Part shown: piece after piece, positions 8,027 to 16,300 of the stretch | How positions within the stretch are numbered: position 1 is the stretch's first letter | Layout: each line of letters starts with the position of its first letter | DNA from: Desulfatibacillum sp. | GTDB taxonomy: Bacteria > Desulfobacterota > Desulfobacteria > Desulfobacterales > SpSt-501 | Direction of reading: 5' to 3' | NCBI GenBank assembly: GCA_020725555.1 | Contig: DYEU01000031.1 | Location: forward strand, 1-52,760 | Length of the DNA stretch: 52,760 nt | The notes under the pieces: model-generated | Told to the model about the DNA's origin: nothing | Databases searched by the model: none | Seen by the model: the letters and a program-made list of their open reading frames with translations, nothing else | Made by a program: the position numbers and the translations under genes

Positions 8027-9157
8027 ATGGACATCGTCTTCTACACGCCCTTCAAGCCGCTGTCGCACCCCGACCCCTCGGGCGACGCCGTGACCGCGGC
8101 CGGCATCCGCGACTTTCTCGCCGCGCGCGGCCACCGCCTCCTGCCCGCCAGCGACCTGCGCTGCCGCTGGATCTTCTGGAAACCCTGGCTGTGGCCGCGG
8201 GCGGCCGCCGAGCGCCGGCGGTTGATCCGGCGCCTGCGGGGAGGAACCCCCGACCTCTGGTTCAGCTACCACTCCTACTACAAGGCCCCCGACATCCTCG
8301 GCCCCGGCGTCGCCGGGGCGCTCGCGGTGCCCTACGTCCTCTTCCAGGGGATCTACTCGACCCGGCGCCGCCGGTCGCTGCGCACGCTGCCGGGATACCT
8401 CCTCAACCGCAGGGCGCTCCGGGCGGCGCGGCAGGTCTTCACCAACAAGCGGGTGGACTGGATCAACCTCCGGCGGCTGCTCCCCGAGGGGCGCATCACC
8501 TACATCGCCCCCGGGATCCGGGTGCGCGATTTCTCGTTCCGGCCCGCAGAACGCGCCCGGCTGCGGCGCGCCTGGGAGGCGGGCGACGCCCCCGTGGTCC
8601 TGGCGGTCGCCATGTGCCGCCGGGGCGTCAAGGCCGAGGGCCTGGCGCGGGTCATCCGCGCCTGCGGAACGCTCCGGCGCCGCGGGGTGCCGCTCCAGCT
8701 GGTGATCGCGGGCGACGGCCCCGAGCGCAGGCGCCTCGAGCGCCTCGCCGCCGTCGAAGCCCCGGGGGCCGCGCGCTTCCTCGGCCGCGTGCCGCGGGAA
8801 GAGCTCCCCGCCTGCTACAGCGCGGCCGACCTCTTCGCCTTCCCCGGGATCCGCGAGGCGCTGGGGCTCGTCTACCTCGAGGCCCAGGCCTGCGGCCTGC
8901 CGGTCGTGGCCTTCGACAACGCCGGGACGCCCGAGGCCGTGCGCCACGGGGAAACGGGGATCCTGGTCCCCTTCGGCGACGACGCGGCCTTCGCGGGCGC
9001 GATCGAGCAGCTGCTTCAGGATGCCGCGCTGCGCCGCCGCCTCGGACGCAACGCCGCTGCCTGGGTGCGCGAGGAACGCGACCTCGAAAAGAACTACCGC
9101 CGGATGGAGGAAGTCCTGCGGGCGGTCGCCGGCGGGGCACCGCGGGGGGCCGCGTGA
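8027..9157 (+). CDS. GT4-family glycosyltransferase
   Basis: A 376-residue GT-B fold glycosyltransferase. The N-terminal half contains DPSGDAVTAAGIRDFL, and the C-terminal half holds the donor-site signature GIREALGLVYLEAQACGLPVVAF, with the paired Glu residues typical of GT4 enzymes, then GETGILVPFGD. Donor and acceptor cannot be read from sequence. It is the first of four genes linked by 4-base stop/start overlaps (GTGA here), so it probably works in one glycan pathway with the phosphatase, deacetylase and second glycosyltransferase that follow. No signal peptide is visible, so it is likely cytoplasmic or membrane-peripheral. Confidence 0.88.
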   Translation: MDIVFYTPFKPLSHPDPSGDAVTAAGIRDFLAARGHRLLPASDLRCRWIFWKPWLWPRAAAERRRLIRRLRGGTPDLWFSYHSYYKAPDILGPGVAGALAVPYVLFQGIYSTRRRRSLRTLPGYLLNRRALRAARQVFTNKRVDWINLRRLLPEGRITYIAPGIRVRDFSFRPAERARLRRAWEAGDAPVVLAVAMCRRGVKAEGLARVIRACGTLRRRGVPLQLVIAGDGPERRRLERLAAVEAPGAARFLGRVPREELPACYSAADLFAFPGIREALGLVYLEAQACGLPVVAFDNAGTPEAVRHGETGILVPFGDDAAFAGAIEQLLQDAALRRRLGRNAAAWVREERDLEKNYRRMEEVLRAVAGGAPRGAA

Positions 9158-9792
9158 CGCGCTTCGGCCTCATCCGCCATGCGGAGACCCTCTGGAACCG
9201 GCAGCGGCGCATCCAGGGGCGGGGCGACTCGCCCCTCACCCCGGAGGGCAAGCGCATGGCCGCGTTCTGGGGCCGACTTCTCGCCGGGCTGCCCTGGGAC
9301 CGCATCCTCGCGAGCGACACCGGCCGCGCGCTCGCCACCGCGCGCCGCATCCAGGCCCGCCTCGGCCGGCCGCTGGCGCTTGAGCCGCGGTTGCGCGAGC
9401 TCGATTGGGGCGCCTGGACGGGGCGCACCCTCGAGGAGATCGCCGCCGTCGAGGCCGAGAGGCTTGCCCGGCAGGCGGCCGCCGGCTGGGAGTTCCGGCC
9501 GCCCGGGGGCGAGTCGCGCCGCGAGCTGCTGGCGCGGGTGCGCGCGGCGCTCGCGGCGGCCGCCCGCCGCCACCCCGGCGAGCGGGTGCTCGTCGTGACC
9601 CACGGCGGGGTGCTGCGCGCCCTGGAGCTCTCCCTCTCGGGCGAGGGGCCGCCCGCGGCCGAGGCGCCGGATCCCCGGGGCTACCGCATCCTCTGGGTCC
9701 GCGGCGGGCCGGAGGGCCGGCTGGAGCTCGAGGGCGTCTGTCCCCTCGGAGGGGCGGGGGCCGCCCGGGCGCGGCGGGAGGCGGCGTCGTGA
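9154..9792 (+). CDS. Histidine phosphatase (phosphoglycerate mutase-like) family protein
   Basis: A 212-residue member of the histidine phosphatase superfamily. The nucleophilic His is in LIRHAET, followed by GRGDSPLTPEG; the second catalytic His is in VVTHGGVLRAL. The GTG start is chosen because it overlaps the previous stop (GTGA) and because the conserved strand begins at the third residue. The family includes cobalamin and sugar-phosphate phosphatases. Sandwiched between glycosyltransferases and a deacetylase, a sugar-phosphate substrate is the natural guess, but nothing in the sequence proves it. The last 30 residues are Ala/Gly/Arg-rich and probably disordered. Confidence 0.85.
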   Translation: MTRFGLIRHAETLWNRQRRIQGRGDSPLTPEGKRMAAFWGRLLAGLPWDRILASDTGRALATARRIQARLGRPLALEPRLRELDWGAWTGRTLEEIAAVEAERLARQAAAGWEFRPPGGESRRELLARVRAALAAAARRHPGERVLVVTHGGVLRALELSLSGEGPPAAEAPDPRGYRILWVRGGPEGRLELEGVCPLGGAGAARARREAAS

Positions 9793-10601
9793 AGCGCCTG
9801 ATGATCCACGACCTGCGGCCGGAATACTTCGACCTTCCGCTCGGCGACTACGTGCTGACCTTCGACGACGGGCTCTTTTCCCACTACTACTACCTCCCCC
9901 TGCTCCGTCGCTGCGGCAGCCCGCTTTTGTTTTTCCTCGCCACCGCGCTGGTGGGGGAGGGCCCCGCGCGCCCCCCCTTCGCGGGGCGTCCCCTCCCGTA
10001 CCGCACCCCCGCCGAGTACGCCCGCGCGGCCTTTCTCGCCGGGGACCGCCGCGACTTTCTCACCGTGGAGGAGGCGCGCATCCTCGCCCGGGAGAAGGGC
10101 GTCCGGCTGGGTGCGCACAGCCATTTCCACGCCGTCGGCTTGACCGACGTCGCCCCGCGGCGGCCGCGCCCCGTGAGCCCCTGGAGGGTCGAGCTGTTCG
10201 CCGGGATCCCGGAGGAGCTGCGCCGGGGCCTGAGCATCCGCTCGCGGCTCGCCTTCGCCGGCTTCGTCTTCGAGAACGGCCGGCTGCGGCCGCGACGCGA
10301 GGCCGAGTGGCGCGCGGACATCCGCCGGGACACGGAGTGCTGCCTCGAGTGGTTCGAGCGCCGCCTCGGGGTGCGGCCCGACGCCTACGCCTTTCCTTTC
10401 AACGAGTACTCCCCCGTATTGATCGAGGAGCTCGAGCGCTACGGCTTCCGCGAGTTCTACGGCCCCCCCCGGCCGAAGGACCCCCGCGTTCTCGCCCGCA
10501 TCGACATCGAGGAACTCCTGCCCCCGGGGCGGCCGGGGGCGGAGGCGGCGGAGCGGGGGCGGGGCGGGCCGGGGGGCGGGGATCCCGCCGGGGTGCGATG
10601 A
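9789..10601 (+). CDS. Polysaccharide deacetylase (NodB homology) family protein
   Basis: A 270-residue NodB-fold protein, family carbohydrate esterase 4. VLTFDDGLFSHYYY supplies the catalytic and metal-binding Asp pair, and HSHFH gives the H(S/T)xxH metal motif, so the site looks active. The later AYAFPFNEYSP matches the strand that normally carries an Arg or Pro of motif 3. The start is GTG in a GTGA overlap with the phosphatase gene; the ATG four codons later is an alternative. No signal peptide is seen, so it may act on a cytoplasmic lipid-linked or nucleotide sugar. The C-terminus is Gly/Arg-rich. Confidence 0.85.
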   Translation: MKRLMIHDLRPEYFDLPLGDYVLTFDDGLFSHYYYLPLLRRCGSPLLFFLATALVGEGPARPPFAGRPLPYRTPAEYARAAFLAGDRRDFLTVEEARILAREKGVRLGAHSHFHAVGLTDVAPRRPRPVSPWRVELFAGIPEELRRGLSIRSRLAFAGFVFENGRLRPRREAEWRADIRRDTECCLEWFERRLGVRPDAYAFPFNEYSPVLIEELERYGFREFYGPPRPKDPRVLARIDIEELLPPGRPGAEAAERGRGGPGGGDPAGVR

Positions 10602-11782
10602 CGGTCGCCGTCTACTGCCAGCACGTTCTCGGGGTCGGCCATTTTTTCCGCAGCCTCGAGATCTGCCGCGCGCTCGCCCCCCGGCCCGTGGTCCTGATCA
10701 CGGGAGGGCCGCCGGTCGCGGCCGACCTGCCCGGTCACGTGCGCGAGGTCCGCCTGCCCCCGCTGGTGATGGACGAGCGCTTCTCGGAACTGCGGCCCGC
10801 GGAGCCGGGGGCGGACCTGGAGGCCGTCCGGCGGGAACGCCGCCGCCTCCTGGCCGAGCTCTTCGCCGCGGTCGCCCCCGAGGCCTTCGTGGTCGAGCTC
10901 TACCCCTTCGGGCGCAAGGCCTTCGCCTTCGAGCTCGAGCCCCTGCTTGCGGGCTACGGCCGCCGCGCCGGGGGCCGGGGGCTCGCCGTCTGCAGCGTGC
11001 GCGACGTCCTGGTGGAGAAGCGCTCGGTTGCGGCCCACGAGGAACGCGTGGTCGCCGCCCTCAACCGCGGCTTCGACGGCGTCCTCGTCCATGCCGATCC
11101 CCGCGTGATCCGGCTCGAGGAGACCTTCGGCCGCGTCCGCGACATCGCCCCGCCGGTCGTCTACACGGGCTTCGTGACGCCCCGGCCGCCACCCGGCGCC
11201 CGGGAGCGGGTCCGCGCCGCCCTCGGCCTCGGCGCGGCCGACCGCCTCGTGGTCGCCAGCGCGGGCGGCGGCAGCGTCGGCGGAAGCCTCCTCGAGGCCG
11301 TCCTGGCCGCCTGCGGCCGCCTGCCGCGGCCCCCGCGCGTCGTGCTCCGGGTGTTCACCGGCCCTTTCCTGCCGGAGGAGGACTTCCGGCGGCTTGAGCG
11401 CGCGGCGGTTCTTCTGGAGGCGCAGGTCGAGCGCTTTCGCCGCGATTTCCTCTCCTGGCTCGCGGCGGCCGACCTCTCCGTCAGCCTGGGGGGGTACAAC
11501 ACGACGATGAACCTGCTCGCCGCCGGGGTGCCGGCCCTCATCTGGCCCTTTCCCCAGAACCGCGAGCAGCGGCTGCGCGGCGAGCGGCTGCAGGCGCTCG
11601 GGGCCCTGCGGGTGCTCGCGGACGGCGATCTCGACCCCGCGCGGCTGGCGGCGGCGATGGCCTCGATGCTGGCGAAGCCCCCCGCGCCCCCCGCGGCGCG
11701 CGTCGATCTGGAGGGCGCGCGGGCGACGGCGGCGTGGATCGAGGAGCGCCTGCGCGGCCGCCCCGGCCGGCGCGGGTCCTGA
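10598..11782 (+). CDS. MurG-like glycosyltransferase (GT28 C-terminal fold, COG4671-type)
   Basis: A 394-residue GT-B protein. HVLGVGHFFRSLEICRAL at the N-terminus and SVSLGGYNTTMNLLAAGVP followed by WPFPQNREQ near the C-terminus match the GT28/MurG-like pattern of uncharacterised COG4671 proteins. The donor-binding half begins at VVASAGGGSVGG (residues about 210-225). The ATG overlaps the deacetylase stop (ATGA). It closes the four-gene glycan cassette. MurG itself is unlikely, because the gene lies outside a division/cell-wall cluster and the family usually found with deacetylases is different. Confidence 0.82.
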   Translation: MTVAVYCQHVLGVGHFFRSLEICRALAPRPVVLITGGPPVAADLPGHVREVRLPPLVMDERFSELRPAEPGADLEAVRRERRRLLAELFAAVAPEAFVVELYPFGRKAFAFELEPLLAGYGRRAGGRGLAVCSVRDVLVEKRSVAAHEERVVAALNRGFDGVLVHADPRVIRLEETFGRVRDIAPPVVYTGFVTPRPPPGARERVRAALGLGAADRLVVASAGGGSVGGSLLEAVLAACGRLPRPPRVVLRVFTGPFLPEEDFRRLERAAVLLEAQVERFRRDFLSWLAAADLSVSLGGYNTTMNLLAAGVPALIWPFPQNREQRLRGERLQALGALRVLADGDLDPARLAAAMASMLAKPPAPPAARVDLEGARATAAWIEERLRGRPGRRGS

Positions 11783-11877
11783 GCGTCCCCCGCGCGGCTT
11801 TACTTGGGTAGCTCCCTGTGGTATCGCATCGTTCATCTCCGGATCGTTTCCTCCCGCGGCAGAGGTGAATCCGCCCC

Positions 11878-12573
11878 ATGGCGACCCCCGCATGGTTTTC
11901 CCCCTCCCGGAACTCCCGGCGGATCGGGCGGCAGATCGTGCTGCCCTTCGGCAAGTCCGTCGAGATCGCCTACAAGAGCCTCCGGGTGCGGTTTTTCCGC
12001 TCCCTGATCACGACCCTCAGCCTCGTGCTGGCGGTCTCCTTTTTCAGCTACACCGCCGTCGGCAACGACATCGCCGACGGCCTGCTCGCCTCGGGCCGCC
12101 CCGAGTACCGCCAGCGGCTCCTCCGGGCCGGCTACGATCTCGAGGCCGACGGCACCCGCGTGGCGCGGGGCGCCAAGCAACGCTGGATCCTGATGCTCTC
12201 GCTCCTCGTCTGCACGGTGGGGATCCTCAACGCGCAGCTCATGGCGGTCACCGAGCGGTTCCGGGAGATCGGCACGATGAAGTGCCTCGGGGCGCTCGAC
12301 CGCTTCGTGCTGCGGCTTTTTCTGCTGGAGGCGGCCATGCAGGGGCTGGCCGGCGCGACGGCCGGCGCCGGGATCGGGGCCCTCTTCGCCCTCGCCGCCG
12401 GGGTGCTGCGCTTTGGCCCCCCGGCCCTCTCCTGCTTGCCGGCCGGGGCGGCGGCGCTCTCCCTGCTCGCCGCCGTAGGGGTCGGCGTGGGGCTCAGCCT
12501 TCTCGGGGTTCTCTACCCCGCCTGGGTCGCGGCCCGGATGCAGCCCGTCGAGGCCATGCGGGTGGAAGCATGA
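11878..12573 (+). CDS. Minimal FtsX/MacB-type ABC transporter permease
   Basis: A 231-residue permease with the FtsX architecture but a much-reduced extracytoplasmic part. TM1 lies at residues 40-60 after RVRFFRSLITTL. The segment before TM2 is only about 45 residues, against roughly 200 in MacB or LolC. FREIGTMKCLGAL is the conserved cytoplasmic coupling motif after TM2, and TM3-TM4 follow, ending PAWVAARMQPVEAMR as in MacB-type proteins. The ATPase gene overlaps its stop (ATGA), so this is the permease of that ATPase. The giant FtsX protein two genes on probably forms the other half of the channel. Confidence 0.85.
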   Translation: MATPAWFSPSRNSRRIGRQIVLPFGKSVEIAYKSLRVRFFRSLITTLSLVLAVSFFSYTAVGNDIADGLLASGRPEYRQRLLRAGYDLEADGTRVARGAKQRWILMLSLLVCTVGILNAQLMAVTERFREIGTMKCLGALDRFVLRLFLLEAAMQGLAGATAGAGIGALFALAAGVLRFGPPALSCLPAGAAALSLLAAVGVGVGLSLLGVLYPAWVAARMQPVEAMRVEA

Positions 12574-13331
12574 GCCCGGCGCCCGAGACCGCCCCTTCCG
12601 AAAGCGCGCACGTCGTGCGCGTCTCCAACGTCACCAAGGTCTTCCGCCTGGGGCGGATGGAGGTCCAGGCCCTCAAGGGGATCGACCTGCGCATCCGCCG
12701 CGGCGAATACCTCTCGATCATGGGGCCCTCGGGGTCGGGCAAGAGCACGCTGTTCAACATGATCGGGGGGCTGGACAAGCCGAGCTCGGGCAAGGTCTTC
12801 ATCGACGAGGTGGACATCGCCCAGCTCGACGCCTACGAGCTCGCCTGGCTGCGCTGCCGCAAGATCGGCTACATCTTCCAGACCTTCAACATCATCCCGG
12901 TCATGACCGCGCTCGAGAACGTGACCCTGCCCATGATTTTCGCCGGCATGGACTCCGAGGCCGCCGTCCAGAAGGGCCTGCGGCTGCTCGAGCAGGTGGG
13001 CCTCGGCGACCGGCACAGCCACAAGCCCTCGGAGCTCTCCGGGGGCCAGCAGCAGCGCGTCGCCATCGCGCGGGCCCTGGCCAACGACCCCGCCATCGTC
13101 CTCGCCGACGAGCCCACGGGGAACCTCGACCTCACCACGGGCGAGGAGATCATCCAGCTGCTCAAGCGGCTGAGCGCCGAGCGCCGGGTCACGGTCATCT
13201 CGGCCACCCACGATTTCAAGATGCTCAACGTCTCCGACCGCGTCGTCTGGATCCGCGACGGCCGGATCGACCGCGTCGAGGACCGCGAGCAGCTCTCGAT
13301 CACGATCGGCCGGATCGGTACGCGGGCGTGA
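12570..13331 (+). CDS. ABC transporter ATP-binding protein, MacB/LolD type
   Basis: A complete 253-residue nucleotide-binding subunit: Walker A GPSGSGKST, Q-loop FQTFNIIP, signature LSGGQQQR, Walker B IVLADEPTGNLD and His switch SATHD. The LADEPTGNLD form is typical of MacB/LolD/FtsE-like ATPases that drive mechanotransmission rather than substrate transport through the membrane. It overlaps the small FtsX permease upstream and the giant FtsX fusion downstream (TGATG), which strongly suggests one heteromeric transporter. Confidence 0.95.
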   Translation: MSPAPETAPSESAHVVRVSNVTKVFRLGRMEVQALKGIDLRIRRGEYLSIMGPSGSGKSTLFNMIGGLDKPSSGKVFIDEVDIAQLDAYELAWLRCRKIGYIFQTFNIIPVMTALENVTLPMIFAGMDSEAAVQKGLRLLEQVGLGDRHSHKPSELSGGQQQRVAIARALANDPAIVLADEPTGNLDLTTGEEIIQLLKRLSAERRVTVISATHDFKMLNVSDRVVWIRDGRIDRVEDREQLSITIGRIGTRA

Positions 13332-16300
13332 TGGGCAGGGCGATCCACCCCCGGCGCGGACGCCGGATCCTCTGGGCGGGGCTGCTGGCGGCGCTTCTGG
13401 CGCAGGCCCCGGCCGCGGCCGCCGCCGGGGCGGAGTTCGACGCCGCCCTGCAGGCGCTCGCCTCCCTGGGCGACCGCAGCCCGGGAACGCCGGGGGCGGC
13501 CCGGGCGGCGGCGTTCCTGCGCCGGGAACTCGAGGGGCTCGGCCTGGGCGAGGTCCACCTCCACCGCTTCCACGTCCCGGTGCCGCAGGCGGAGGGGGCG
13601 GTGCTCCGCCTGCCCGGGCGGGCCGAGCCGGTGCGGCTTGCGGCGCTGGCCGGAAACGCCGTCACCCCCCCGGCGATGGAGGAGCCGGAAAGGCTCCGCG
13701 AGGTGGTCTACGTCGGCGACGGGGACCCCGCCTTTTTCTCCGGCCGGCCGGTCGAGGGGGCGATCGTCCTCATGGAGTTCGACTCCGGCCGCAACTGGCT
13801 CCTGGCCGCCGATCTCGGGGCCCGTGCGCTCGTTTACGTGGACCGCGGGGGGTCCCCGCGCATGCGCTTCGAGGAGAAGTTCGAGCTCTCGCCGGTCGAC
13901 TTCCCGCGCTTCTGGGCGCCGCTCGAGACCCTGCGCGCGGCCTTCGGCGACTTCGAGCAGGCCCCCGAGGGGCGGCTCGGCCGGGCCGAGCTGAGCGCCC
14001 GCGCCGGCTGGCGGCGGGCGGCCGCCGACAATCTCGCCCTGCTCGTGCGCGGAACCTCGCCCGCGCGGAGCCGCGAGCTCCTCGTCGTGGAGACCTTCTA
14101 CGACGGCGCGGCCTGGGTTCCCGGCCGCGCGCCCGGCGCCGACGAGGCCGTCGGCGCGGCGACCCTCCTCGCCCTCGCCCGCCACCTGAAGGAACACCCG
14201 CCGGAGCGCCCGGTGCTGCTGCTGGCGACCGCCGGCCGCGCCCAGGCCCACGCCGGGCTGCGCGAGTGGGTCTGGTGCCTCACGGCGCGCGCCCGGGAAC
14301 TGCGCGAGGCCCGCAACGACATGCAGCGCCTCGCCGAACGCACCGGCCGCACGCTCCGCGGTCTCGAGCGGCTGCTGGCCGAGGGGCCCGCGGCGATCGG
14401 CGCCGAGGCCGGGGAGGAGGCCGGGCTCGTCCGCGGCGCTCTCCAGGAGCGGCTGAAAACCGAGGCCGACCGCGTCTCGCGCCGCCTCATGGCCCTGCGG
14501 CTCGCGGGCGGGCGGGACCCCCAGGAGATCCGGCGGCTCAGCGCCGAGCGGCAGCTCCTGCGGCGCCTGACCTGGCGGGCCGACGGGGTGGAGCTCTCGC
14601 CGGAGGAGGCGCGCCTGCTCCGGGCCGCGGCCGGCGAGGCCCTTCGCGACCAGCAGGCCGTGCTCGACGACGCGCGCGCGCAGCGGGAAGTCTACGAGAG
14701 CGCGGCCCGGATGCGCAGCCTGCTCCAGGAGTTCGAGATCGCCGGTGTCGTGTCGCTTCATCTCTCCAGCCGCGGCGACGGGGTCGGCGCCTTCCACTCC
14801 GGGTGGTTCTACCCGCTGCGGCCCCGGATCCACCGCACGCCGGCCTACAGCCGGCTCGACCGCACCCTGCAGGAGGCCGCCCCCCGGGCGGCCGAGGCCT
14901 CGGGGATCCCCGACTTCCTCAAGGACTCCCTGCGGCCGAGCCGCCGCAAGCCCTGGCAGAGCTTTCTGCCCGACCGCCCGGCCCTCGGCGGGGAGGTGAG
15001 CGCGCTCGCCGGCCTGCTCGGCGTGACGCTCGCCACGACCCACGACCTGCGGGCCTTCTGGGGGACCCCCGAAGACACCCTGGAGCGGGTCGATGCCGAC
15101 TACGCCCGGCGCCAGGCCGCGGGCGTCTGCGCGCTGCTTTCGGCGCTCGCCGCCGCACCCGCCCTGCAGGAGGGGGAGGTGCTGCCGAACGGCTTTTCCA
15201 CCCTGAGCGGCCGGGCGCGCTTCCTGCGGCACGGGGAGCTCTTCGCCGACCAGCCCGCCCCGGGCACCGTGCTCCTGTGCTACCAGGGGAGCTCGCGCTT
15301 CTACGCCTGGGTCGACACGCGGGGCCGTTTCCGCCTGAGCGGCGTCGCCGACAAGACCCACAGCCTGCACAAGGTCGTGATCGAGGCCTACCGCTTCGAC
15401 CCCGAAAGCGGCCGCATCGTCGGCACGATCGACAAGAAGGCGACCGGCAAGGAGGCCTACCGCGTGCGGATGAACCGGCGGCAGATGGAGACCGATCTCG
15501 TCCTCTTCGCCGGGGAGGGGATCAGCCTCTACCGGCTGCTCGAGCCGCGCTCCTTCCGCTACCTGAGCCGGGCCGAGGTGATCGACGGGCGGCGCGAGGC
15601 CGAGCCCCTGCGCTGGTTCATGAGCCGGCTGGACACCTGGGCCTCGACGATCACCACGGTGTTTCTCGAAGCCGGGACCCCCTTGAAGATGACCCTCTCG
15701 GACACGCCGCTCAGGCGCAAAGGGGTGCTGCTGAACGCCAGCCCCGAGCACCCCACCGGCACCGGCTACGAGCCCGAGGCCTACCCCCGGCTGCACCGCA
15801 CGGCCTACCGTGCGGCGCGCGACCTGTGGATGCTGATTTCGCCGCGGGTCGCCGAGCTGGAGCGCTGCGGGATCGTCAACGAGCGCATCCGCGGCCTCCA
15901 GGCCGAGGGGCTCGCCGCCCTCGCCGGCGCCGAGGCGGCGCTCGCCGAGCGGCGCTACGACCGGTTCTTCGAGGACGCCGGCCGCGCCTGGGCGCTGGCG
16001 ACGCGGGTCTACGACGACGTCGACCGGACGCAGAAGGACGTGCTCTACGGGGTCCTCTTCTACATCGCCCTCTTTGTCCCCTTCGCCTTCTGCCTGGAGC
16101 GTCTGCTCTTCGCCTGCGTCAACATCTACCGGCGGATCCTCGCCTTTCTGGGCGTCCTGGTCGCCCTGATCGCGGTGATCTACCAGGTGCACCCGGCCTT
16201 CCGCCTGGCCTACAGCCCGATCGTGGTCGTCCTCGCCTTTCTGATCGTCGGGCTGGCCGCCGCCGTGACGCTGATTCTCTACGCCCGCTTCGAACGCGAG

